This document shows positions 34,330 to 42,575 of a stretch of DNA of 64,000 nucleotides, piece by piece. The translations under genes and the position numbers were made by a program. The notes beneath the pieces were generated by a model. It saw nothing but the letters and a program-made list of their open reading frames with translations. It ran no database searches and was not told the DNA's origin. Origin of the DNA: CAG-826 sp964583155 (GTDB taxonomy: Bacteria > Bacillota_I > Bacilli_A > RFN20 > CAG-826); NCBI GenBank assembly GCA_964583155.1, contig CAZOUY010000006.1, positions 1-64,000 of the forward strand, written 5' to 3'. Position 1 is the stretch's first letter. Each line of letters opens with the position of its first letter.

Positions 34330-35262
34330 ATGGCAAAGCGTAAAAAAACATCAATCATGCACGATAAAACAAGTGGTATTTTAAACTTCATGGATTATCG
34401 AAATCCCGTTAATCGGATCTTCTATTTCGTGACCATCGTATTTTTAACCCTCATGGCGTTTATTGCCGTTTTTCCGATTTTTTGGCTTATTGTCAACTCC
34501 TTGAAGCCGGTGAGCCAATTTAATGACCCGAATGCTCCCTTTTTCCCACATCCCTGGGAATTTGATAACATTGTCCGCCTATTTACCGATTTTGGCTTAG
34601 CTAATTACTATTTGACGACGATTATTGTGGTCATTTTGGCGGTAATCTTTTCATTGGTGTTCAATGGCTTGATGGCATATGTTACCGGTGTTTTAAAGCC
34701 AAAAGGCTATAAAATTTTACACTACGCGATTTTTTCGGCTTACATGATTCCGGGAATCTTGAGCATCGTGCCCCTATATCAGATGATTATCAATATCTAT
34801 AATAATTTAGGTATCACGGGACAAACTCCGATTCATTTTATTACCGTGACTTTAGGATTTGGTTCCAATGCCTATTATTATATGCTTCTAAAAGATTATT
34901 TTGAGAAGATTCCTACTTCTCTTACTGAAGCAGCGCGGATGGATGGTTTAAGTGATTTCCGTATATTCTTGAAGATTATTATTCCTCTTTCAAAGCCTAT
35001 TTTAGGAGTCGTTGCCATTTTTACGATGACCGCTGCTTATTCTGATTTTCTTTTGCCATATTTGATTCTGAATGGCTTTGGTGGAGATTCATATTCGACA
35101 TTGATGGTGGCGATTTTTAATCTTCAAAATTCGAACTCGAATGTCACAACGCCCTTATTATTAGTGGCGATCTTATTTTCAATTGTTCCTCAATTGATTA
35201 TGTTTATTGTTTTCCAAAAGCAAATTATGAATAACAACGTTAGTGCAGGTATGAAAGAATGA
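34330..35262 (+). CDS. sugar ABC transporter permease (MalG type)
   Basis: A 310-residue permease with six predicted helices and an EAA loop, EAARMDGLSDFRIFLKIIIPLSKP. It forms the membrane pore with the permease upstream. GGCGGTGAAG serves as ribosome site. Its last codons overlap the start of the second GH65 gene (ATGA), so import and phosphorolysis are translationally coupled. Confidence 0.93.
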   Translation: MAKRKKTSIMHDKTSGILNFMDYRNPVNRIFYFVTIVFLTLMAFIAVFPIFWLIVNSLKPVSQFNDPNAPFFPHPWEFDNIVRLFTDFGLANYYLTTIIVVILAVIFSLVFNGLMAYVTGVLKPKGYKILHYAIFSAYMIPGILSIVPLYQMIINIYNNLGITGQTPIHFITVTLGFGSNAYYYMLLKDYFEKIPTSLTEAARMDGLSDFRIFLKIIIPLSKPILGVVAIFTMTAAYSDFLLPYLILNGFGGDSYSTLMVAIFNLQNSNSNVTTPLLLVAILFSIVPQLIMFIVFQKQIMNNNVSAGMKE

Positions 35263-37361
35263 AAGAGTTTTTGTTATCAAAAAGAGATTTTAAGGAAGAA
35301 AATGTCATTTCCTATGGGAATATGTTCCTTTTAGGAAACGGCCATTTAGGATATCGTGGAACCTTAGAAGAATACAATAAAAAGCATTTTGTGGGTTTAA
35401 ATATTGTTGGCTTCTATGATCAATATCATGATTGCTGGCGGGAATCGATAAATGTCCCGAATCCTTTTTATATTATCGAAAAGCACCATAATTGCTTGGA
35501 AGCAACACCTAAGAGTCATCTTATTACTCTCGATTTGCAAAATGAGAGCTTTCTTAGAAAAACGGTTTTCCAGGATTTAGAAATAAGCTCGAGACGCACG
35601 ATTTCTCAAACAAATGACAATCTTCTTTTGGAGGAATATCAATTGGTGGCCAAGGAAGATGTTAATATTGATCTTTTATTTGGATTAGATATCGATATCT
35701 ATGAAATTAATGGCCCCCATTTTCAATCGCAAAAGAGAATTACCAATGGTCATAAAACGACCTTTCACGGAATAAGCAATGAGAACAAGCATCTGTATAT
35801 GGATGTTTATTATGACTTTTCCGATCAAGGTGATTTAGAAATGGAAAATGGCCTTTATCATCTTCGTTTACCGATGGCGAAAGGTGAAACCTTTGCAATC
35901 AAAATCTATGCGCAGATATATGAGAGATCATATAATAATGAAGTATCGCAATGGCTGCAAAGGGCGGTGCAGAGTGATAAATTTGATGAGTTGTTTTTAG
36001 CATCGCAGACTGCTTTTCAAAGAAAATGGTCCGTGAGCGATGTGCAAATTGAGGGTGATCCTGCCGCCCAATTTAATATCCGGTATTCGATTTATCATCT
36101 TCTCATCTTGGGAAATGAAAAATATGCCCATTCGATTCCTGCTCGAGGAGTGAGTGGCCAAACCTATAAGGGGGCCATTTTTTGGGATGCGGAGATCTTT
36201 ATTTTTCCATTTTTCATGATGGTGAATCCACTTATCGCCCGAAGAATTTTAGAATATCGAATTCAAACCTTAGAGGGAGCCAAAGCCAAAGCGAAGGAAC
36301 TAGGCTATGAAGGAGCCTTTTATGCTTGGGAATCGCAGGATAGTGGCTTAGAGGCTTGCTCGAAATATAATGTCTGTGATCCCGTGAATCATAAGCCTAT
36401 CCGGACGTATTTTAATGAGAAGCAAATTCATATTTCCCCTGATATCGTTTATGCGATTGATGATTATGTAACGCGAATTCAAGACTATTCACTATTGAAT
36501 GAAGGGGGCTTTGAAATCATCACGCAAGTCGCCCTATTTATCATGTCATATGCGACTTACCATGATGATGGTTATTATCACATCGATGATGTAATCGGAC
36601 CGGATGAATATCACGAACGAATTGATGATAATGCTTTTACCTCATATATGTGCGATCATGCTTTAGGTATCTATTTAAAATATGCCCCTCAATTTAAAGA
36701 TCAAGATGCGATGATTCAAAAAGTATCCGACTTTAAAAAGAAGCTCTTTTTACCTCTTCCCGATGATAATCATGTTTTCGAGCAATTTAAAGGTTATTTT
36801 GCTTTAGAGGATGTTATCGTTGAGGAAGTGAAGAAACGCGTTAAAAACGATAAAGAGTATTGGGGATCGGAAAATGGTGTGGCTACTTCCACGAGAGTTA
36901 TCAAGCAGGCGGATGTTATTTCCATGCTATGTCTTTTATCATCGCGATTCTCTCTTTTGGAAATGAAGAGCAATTATGACTTTTATGATAAATATACGGA
37001 GCATGGATCTAGCCTATCAAGAAGCATGTATTCTCAGTGTGCCAGTCATATCGGTTACACGGAGGAAGCCTATAAAATGTTCATGAAATCAGCGGCTATC
37101 GATTTAGGAACAGATCAAAAAATGTTTGCCGGCGGAATATATATCGGTGGCACTCATCCGGCCAGCAGTGGAGGAGCGTATCTTTCCTTAATCAATGGCT
37201 TTGCGGGAATGCGCTTTATCGATAATCAATATACTTTTACGCCTCATTTACCAGAGCATATTGCTAGTATTCGTTTTCGGTATTTTGAAAAGAGTGTTTT
37301 AAAGGAAGCTACTATTCAACCAAATAATGTGACCATAAAGGAGGTTTTAATCAATGATTAA
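35259..37361 (+). CDS. second glycoside hydrolase family 65 phosphorylase
   Basis: A 700-residue cytoplasmic GH65 enzyme, clearly different from the 755-residue one. Motifs: LLGNGHLGYRG near the N-terminus, GAIFWDAEIFIFPF, EGAFYAWES and VIGPDEYHERIDDNAFTSYM with the predicted general acid Glu450. Two GH65 enzymes in one locus suggest that two linkages or chain positions are processed. Its product beta-glucose-1-phosphate is the substrate of the first domain of the next gene, which starts 8 bases before its stop. Confidence 0.9.
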   Translation: MKEFLLSKRDFKEENVISYGNMFLLGNGHLGYRGTLEEYNKKHFVGLNIVGFYDQYHDCWRESINVPNPFYIIEKHHNCLEATPKSHLITLDLQNESFLRKTVFQDLEISSRRTISQTNDNLLLEEYQLVAKEDVNIDLLFGLDIDIYEINGPHFQSQKRITNGHKTTFHGISNENKHLYMDVYYDFSDQGDLEMENGLYHLRLPMAKGETFAIKIYAQIYERSYNNEVSQWLQRAVQSDKFDELFLASQTAFQRKWSVSDVQIEGDPAAQFNIRYSIYHLLILGNEKYAHSIPARGVSGQTYKGAIFWDAEIFIFPFFMMVNPLIARRILEYRIQTLEGAKAKAKELGYEGAFYAWESQDSGLEACSKYNVCDPVNHKPIRTYFNEKQIHISPDIVYAIDDYVTRIQDYSLLNEGGFEIITQVALFIMSYATYHDDGYYHIDDVIGPDEYHERIDDNAFTSYMCDHALGIYLKYAPQFKDQDAMIQKVSDFKKKLFLPLPDDNHVFEQFKGYFALEDVIVEEVKKRVKNDKEYWGSENGVATSTRVIKQADVISMLCLLSSRFSLLEMKSNYDFYDKYTEHGSSLSRSMYSQCASHIGYTEEAYKMFMKSAAIDLGTDQKMFAGGIYIGGTHPASSGGAYLSLINGFAGMRFIDNQYTFTPHLPEHIASIRFRYFEKSVLKEATIQPNNVTIKEVLIND

Positions 37362-39147
37362 AGGAATTATATTCGATCTAGATGGTGTCTTAGTTTTTAC
37401 TGATCAATTCCATTATCAGGCTTGGAAAAGAATCGCAGATGAGGAAGGCATTGAATTTAATGAAGAGATTAATAATCGCTTGCGCGGTGTTTCGCGCATG
37501 GATTCATTAAAAATCATCTTGGAAAAGGCTTCAAAAAAGTATACCAAAGAAGAAATGGAGTCATTATGCAATCAAAAGAATGAGTACTATCGCGAATTAT
37601 TATCGCAACTAAGCCCGGAATCCATCGATAATGAAACACGCGAATTATTAAAATATTTGAAAAAATCTGAGATTCTCCTAGCGATTGGATCGGTAAGTAA
37701 AAATACCCGTTTTATCTTAGAGAAGACAGGATTATTGGATTATTTTGATGTCGTGGTTGATGGAAATATGATTACTAAATCGAAACCTGATCCCGAAGTA
37801 TATTTAAAAGCGCAAAGCCTTCTCGCGTTGGCGAAAGAAGAAGTTTTAGTGGTCGAGGATGCCGTTGCCGGAATTCAAGCAGGACATCTTGCCGGCATTA
37901 AAACCGTCGGTATTGGCGATGCAGCAAAATTTTCTCTTACCGATTATCCTATCAGCAAATTGACCGAGATTATCGATATCGCCGCGCAAGGGATTGTTAT
38001 TCGCCACTTAGGAAAGGTATATCCCAATGGCCATGAAGCCGTAAAGGATTTTAATCTAGAAATCGATGATAAAGAATTTGTGGTCTTTGTCGGACCATCA
38101 GGATGCGGAAAATCGACCGTCTTAAGGATGATTGCGGGCCTTGAGGAGATAACATCAGGTGAATTATATATTGATGGTGTTCTTTCCAATAATAAGGAAT
38201 CCAAAGACCGCAATATTGCGATGGTATTCCAGAATTATGCTCTTTACCCCCATTATACGGTGCGTACAAATATCGGCTTCCCACTCTTAATTGAAAAGAT
38301 TCCTTGGAAGAAAAAATTTGACTTTAAATATCGCAAAGAGCGAAAAGCCGAAATCAATAAGCGCATCGAAGAGGTTGCCAGTAAAATAGGCCTAAGCGAA
38401 TATTTAGATCGTAAGCCTAAATTCTTATCTGGAGGCCAAAGACAACGAGTAGCGCTCGGAAGGGCCATCATTCGTAATCCACGCTGTTTCCTTTTAGATG
38501 AGCCCTTAAGCAATTTGGATGCTAAGATGCGATCACAGATGCGTTCGGAAATATCTAAGCTTCACAAAGAATTGCAGAAGACCTTTATTTACGTTACTCA
38601 TGATCAAGTGGAAGCGATGACCATGGGAAGCAAAATCGTCGTTATGAAGTTAGGTGTTATTCAACAGGTGGCTTCACCTACCGAATTATTTAATCATCCC
38701 TTAAATCTTTTTGTCGCCTCTTTTATTGGTTCACCACAAATGAATTTTATTAAATTGAAGCTGAGCAAGAAGAGAAATAATCTCTATTTGTCCTCGGATC
38801 ATTTTACGCTGATGATTCCTAAAAATATCCAAAAGGCCGTTGATATGAGCTTTATTGATCAAGAAGTGATTTTGGGGATTAGACCAAAGGCGATCAAATC
38901 ACAATTCGATTTAGGCTATGATGAGAAAAATAGAATCGCGGTTACCGCGGTCATTGCCGAACAGTTAGGAGATGACACTTTGTTATATACTCGTATGGCG
39001 GGTCAAGAAAATGACATCATTTTATCGACCAATCCCGATGCTAAAATCGAGTTAAATGAAGAGCTTTATATCTCGATCGATCTCACTCATATGTGCCTTT
39101 TTGATGAAGAAAGTGAAAAGACAATCATCGATTACAAGCTTTTATAA
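37354..39147 (+). CDS. beta-phosphoglucomutase fused to sugar-importer ATPase
   Basis: A 597-residue single frame with two complete enzymes. Residues 1-212 are a beta-phosphoglucomutase of the HAD superfamily: FDLDGVL with Asp8 and Asp10, GSVSKN, and KSKPDPEVYL...VVEDAVAGI. It converts beta-glucose-1-phosphate to glucose-6-phosphate. From about residue 215 an MsmX/MalK-type ATPase begins: Walker A GPSGCGKST (247-255), SGGQRQR signature, LLDEPLSNLD, THDQ, then a TOBE-like regulatory end. No linker of note separates them. The fusion physically ties the importer motor to the enzyme that uses the imported sugar. An assembly error is unlikely since both halves are intact and in frame. It overlaps the GH65 gene by 8 bases. 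Confidence 0.92.
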   Translation: MIKGIIFDLDGVLVFTDQFHYQAWKRIADEEGIEFNEEINNRLRGVSRMDSLKIILEKASKKYTKEEMESLCNQKNEYYRELLSQLSPESIDNETRELLKYLKKSEILLAIGSVSKNTRFILEKTGLLDYFDVVVDGNMITKSKPDPEVYLKAQSLLALAKEEVLVVEDAVAGIQAGHLAGIKTVGIGDAAKFSLTDYPISKLTEIIDIAAQGIVIRHLGKVYPNGHEAVKDFNLEIDDKEFVVFVGPSGCGKSTVLRMIAGLEEITSGELYIDGVLSNNKESKDRNIAMVFQNYALYPHYTVRTNIGFPLLIEKIPWKKKFDFKYRKERKAEINKRIEEVASKIGLSEYLDRKPKFLSGGQRQRVALGRAIIRNPRCFLLDEPLSNLDAKMRSQMRSEISKLHKELQKTFIYVTHDQVEAMTMGSKIVVMKLGVIQQVASPTELFNHPLNLFVASFIGSPQMNFIKLKLSKKRNNLYLSSDHFTLMIPKNIQKAVDMSFIDQEVILGIRPKAIKSQFDLGYDEKNRIAVTAVIAEQLGDDTLLYTRMAGQENDIILSTNPDAKIELNEELYISIDLTHMCLFDEESEKTIIDYKLL

Positions 39148-39159
39148 TTTATAAAGAAA

Positions 39160-39189
39160 GGATCAGTGCTAATCTCTGATCTTTTTTTA
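39160..39189 (+). terminator. terminator of the GH65/ABC sugar locus
   Basis: GATCAG (39161-39166) pairs with CTGATC (39176-39181), followed by T7. Confidence 0.85.
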
Positions 39190-39305
39190 TGGGAAGCAAA
39201 CCAAATATATTCTCATATAATGTCCATCTTTACGCATAGATTTAAACATAAGATAGCGGGAATTCCAATCTATCTAGAAGAGCACTAAAGAGGTATGAAT
39301 AATCT

Positions 39306-39530
39306 ATGAAAGCATCGGAGATGAAAATAGGACAAGAGGGTGTCATTCAAGCGGTATTGGGGACGGGGAGCACTCGACATCGTCTTTTAGAAATGGGAAT
39401 CATTCCCGGGACATCGCTTAGGATGATAAAAAAAGCCCCTTTTGGCGACCCTATTCAAATCCAAATTCGTAATTTCTATCTCTCAATTCGCATGAGTGAT
39501 GCGGAGATGATCATGATTGAGGTTAAATGA
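39306..39530 (+). CDS. feoA: ferrous iron transport protein A
   Basis: A 74-residue SH3-like FeoA protein: KIGQEGVIQAVLGTGSTRHRLLEMGIIPGT and a final AEMIMIEVK strand match the family. It binds or regulates FeoB at the membrane. The stop overlaps the FeoB start (ATGA). The ribosome site AGAGGT is 13 bases upstream of the ATG, rather far. Confidence 0.93.
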   Translation: MKASEMKIGQEGVIQAVLGTGSTRHRLLEMGIIPGTSLRMIKKAPFGDPIQIQIRNFYLSIRMSDAEMIMIEVK

Positions 39531-41530
39531 TGAAAGTTGCGTTAGTCGGTAATCAAAATTGTGGCAAGACGACGCTTTTTAATGCTTTGACCGGTGCTCA
39601 TCAACATGTCGGTAATTTTCCAGGAGTGACAGTCGACGTCAAGGTGGGATTTTTAAAACAGAATCAGAGCATTGCAATAGTCGATTTACCGGGAATCTAT
39701 TCCTTGTCTCCGTATTCTCATGAGGAAATAATTGCTCGCGATTACATCGTTAATGAAAAGCCGGATCTTATTGTCAATATCATCGATGCCACCAATATCG
39801 AAAGAAGCCTCTATTTGTCGCTTCAATTAATGGAATTAGGTCTTCCGATGCTACTAGCGTTAAATATGATAGATGAAGTCCGGAATTCCGGTAATTCGAT
39901 CGATATAAAAGCCTTTGAAAAAAAGATTGGTGTCCAAGTGGTTTCGCTATCGGCTATCAAGGATGAGGGCATTACGGATCTGGTTTCTCATATTGAAAGG
40001 ATCGGTAATGAGCATTCTCTTCCTTCAAAAAGGAATTTTTATTTTTCATCTAAGGCGACTAATCGAGCCATTCATGCGACGATGAATTTGATCAAGAAAC
40101 GTTGCTTAATGGCGGATTACCCTCTTCAATATGCCTCCACACGTTTAATTGAAGGGGATGAAATTCTCGAGAAGCAACTTCAACTATCCGATAGTGAAAA
40201 GCGATCATTGGGCGATATAATTCTTAAAATGGAAAAAGAAACGGGCCTAGATCGGCAAGCTACTTTGGCTATAGTTCGCTACGATTTTATTGAGGAAATC
40301 ACCAACGATATTGTTTTAAGAACAAATACGTTGACCAAAGAGCAGCTATTATCGAAGCGAATCGATTGCCTTTTGACCAATAAATGGCTGGCATTTCCGC
40401 TTTTCATTCTTATAATGGGGTTAGTTTTTTATCTTTCTTTTGGGCTCATCGGCTATTATCTTTCACAATGGTTTGATTCTTTCCTTCATTTTATTGTTCA
40501 AGGCATCGATAGCCTTTTCATATCCTTTCGAATCAATGATGCTATGAGAAGTCTGATTGTCGACGGAATTTTAAATGGTATTAATTCAGTATTAGCGTTT
40601 CTTCCCACCATTGTCGTGTTATTTTTCTTTTTATCTTTGCTTGAAGATTCAGGCTATATGGCGCGTATCGCCTTTATCATGGATAAGCCTCTTCAGAGAA
40701 TCGGATTATCGGGCCGTAGCTTCGTGCCGCTTCTTATCGGCTTTGGTTGCTCGGTTCCTGCAGTTATGGCTACGCGAACGTTAACATCAAAGCGAGATAA
40801 GATGTTAACAATATTTGCGATTCCTTTCATGTCTTGTAGCGCTAAGCTCCCAATTTATTCGGTTCTCACATCCGCTTTTTTTGGCGCTAATTCCGTATGG
40901 GTGATGATTTTATTATATATAACGGGTATTGCTATGAGCATCTTCCTTTTAGCCCTTTTTCAGGCCATAAAAAAAGAAAAGTCCACCTCTTTTATTTTAG
41001 AACTGCCATCTTATCGAATGCCGAGCTTAAAATCCACGTTTTTGTTAATGAAAGAGAAGGCACAGGATTTTATCAAAAAAGCCTTCAGTGTCATCTTTAT
41101 CGCGACCGTGGTTATTTGGTTTTTGCAAAGCTTTGATTGGCGATTTAATTATGTGAGTGATAATTCGCAATCGATTTTAGGAATAGTAGCGGCCCGTATT
41201 GCCCCTCTTTTTAAACCACTGGGCTTAAACGATTGGCGGTTGGTTTCCGCTTTAATGGCGGGCTTAAGTGCGAAAGAAGCAGTGGTTTCGAGCTTAGAGG
41301 TGCTGATAGGAGGGAATCTATCAGTCGTTTTACCATCGACTTATACATCTCTTCAAGGATTATCATTATTGGTTTTTATTCTGCTTTATATGCCATGTAT
41401 TGCTACTTTTGCGACCATACGTCAAGAATTGCATTCTACCAAATGGACCATATTGTATATGATGGGCCAAACGGGCTTGGCCTATTTTATATCTTTGGTA
41501 ATCTATCAGATAGGACTTTTAATAATATGA
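39527..41530 (+). CDS. feoB: ferrous iron transporter FeoB
   Basis: A 667-residue Fe(II) transporter. The N-terminal G domain has GNQNCGKTTLFNALTG (G1), a GVTVD switch, DLPG (G3) and ALNMIDE (G4). A helical spacer domain follows, then Gate-type membrane helices with the conserved GFGCSVPAVMATRTL and AKLPIY segments and a later AKEAVVSSLEVL. Start could be ATG 39527 or 39530. Its stop overlaps the start of the small Cys-rich gene. Confidence 0.96.
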   Translation: MMKVALVGNQNCGKTTLFNALTGAHQHVGNFPGVTVDVKVGFLKQNQSIAIVDLPGIYSLSPYSHEEIIARDYIVNEKPDLIVNIIDATNIERSLYLSLQLMELGLPMLLALNMIDEVRNSGNSIDIKAFEKKIGVQVVSLSAIKDEGITDLVSHIERIGNEHSLPSKRNFYFSSKATNRAIHATMNLIKKRCLMADYPLQYASTRLIEGDEILEKQLQLSDSEKRSLGDIILKMEKETGLDRQATLAIVRYDFIEEITNDIVLRTNTLTKEQLLSKRIDCLLTNKWLAFPLFILIMGLVFYLSFGLIGYYLSQWFDSFLHFIVQGIDSLFISFRINDAMRSLIVDGILNGINSVLAFLPTIVVLFFFLSLLEDSGYMARIAFIMDKPLQRIGLSGRSFVPLLIGFGCSVPAVMATRTLTSKRDKMLTIFAIPFMSCSAKLPIYSVLTSAFFGANSVWVMILLYITGIAMSIFLLALFQAIKKEKSTSFILELPSYRMPSLKSTFLLMKEKAQDFIKKAFSVIFIATVVIWFLQSFDWRFNYVSDNSQSILGIVAARIAPLFKPLGLNDWRLVSALMAGLSAKEAVVSSLEVLIGGNLSVVLPSTYTSLQGLSLLVFILLYMPCIATFATIRQELHSTKWTILYMMGQTGLAYFISLVIYQIGLLII

Positions 41531-41691
41531 GATGGAGCGATTATGTATTGCTATCATTGTTAGCTATAGCTTTGGCTCGGGCGATAATATATTGCTTCAA
41601 AAGCTCGAGCATTAATTGCCGATATTGCGATAAATATTATCAATGTCCCTTCAAAAGCCGCTCATGCACTAAAAGAAAGCAAAAACGATAA
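41527..41691 (+). CDS. FeoB-associated Cys-rich membrane protein
   Basis: A 54-residue protein starting at the ATGA that ends feoB. One membrane helix (YVLLSLLAIALARAIIYCF) is followed by a basic tail with Cys at CRYCDKYYQC and SC. This matches the small partner found after feoB in many Bacillota, proposed to help iron handling or FeoB assembly. A longer open reading upstream in this frame lies inside feoB and is not used. Confidence 0.8.
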   Translation: MRWSDYVLLSLLAIALARAIIYCFKSSSINCRYCDKYYQCPFKSRSCTKRKQKR

Positions 41692-41734
41692 ATAAATTCG
41701 ACAATTGTTCACATTCTAAAATTGAGGAATATTT

Positions 41735-42479
41735 ATGAAAAAAACAATTAGCTATAGTTTGAAATTTACGATTATCGAATTAGGAATCATCGCAATTATT
41801 CTTAAGAGCCATGAAAGCTATCCCTTTATCAAAAATCCCTACCTAATGTTCACGCTTCAAAGCTGTCTTTTTTTTATTGATAATGACGATTGTGCGTTTG
41901 GTAATCGATATTTTGCTTGATAAGCAAAGTATCAAGCGCCTTCCAAAGCTATTTTCTGTTATGGAAATGATTGCCATTTGCGCGATCAGCGTGACCTTCA
42001 TGATTTACAATTTTATTCTGACACCTATCTTAATAGCTAAGGGAGAGTGGCATATGATTTTATCTTTTCCCAGCCTATGCTTGCATATCATCATTCCCAT
42101 CGTTTCTTTGATTAATTATCTTATATTGGAAAATCACGCTTTGATATCGAAAAAAAGTATTCTCTGGAGCGGCACTTTTTCTTTATATTATCTAGCCTTT
42201 GTTCTCGTATGTAATACGTTGAATGTCGTATTCAATAATAGTGAAGGAAATGATAAGTATTTTCCATATTTTTTTATGAACTATTATGATCATGGATGGT
42301 TTAGAATCGGCCATTCCTTTGAAGAAATAGGACTATTTTATTGGATGATCATCATCGTTGGTGGCTCTTGTCTTTTAGGATTAATATTTTATATGACCAT
42401 TTATCCGCGGATGGAACGTGTTAAAGAGGCGCGAATTGATCATCTTTTGATTACCATGGATGAAGGGGAACGCTACTAA
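41735..42479 (+). pseudogene. Pr6Pr-like membrane protein, frameshifted at a T8 run
   Basis: The first 45 or so codons from ATG 41735 (GAGGAAT ribosome site) encode one membrane helix, then run into a T8 tract (41868-41875) and stop at 41920. The remainder (from about 41877) continues in another frame to 42479 with five more helices and the ending typical of Pr6Pr-like membrane proteins. Removing one T joins the frames as LQSCLFLLIMTIVRLV, a smooth helix. So this is either a broken gene, a phase-variable gene switched off in this copy, or a sequencing error in a homopolymer. Function of the family is unknown. Confidence 0.7.
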
Positions 42480-42575
42480 AATGATTATTTTTTCTCATTG
42501 AATTATTATTTAGATAATTTATTATATAATTAAATTAATAGTATAATAGTTACTTAAGATAGGGGAGAGGAGCAA

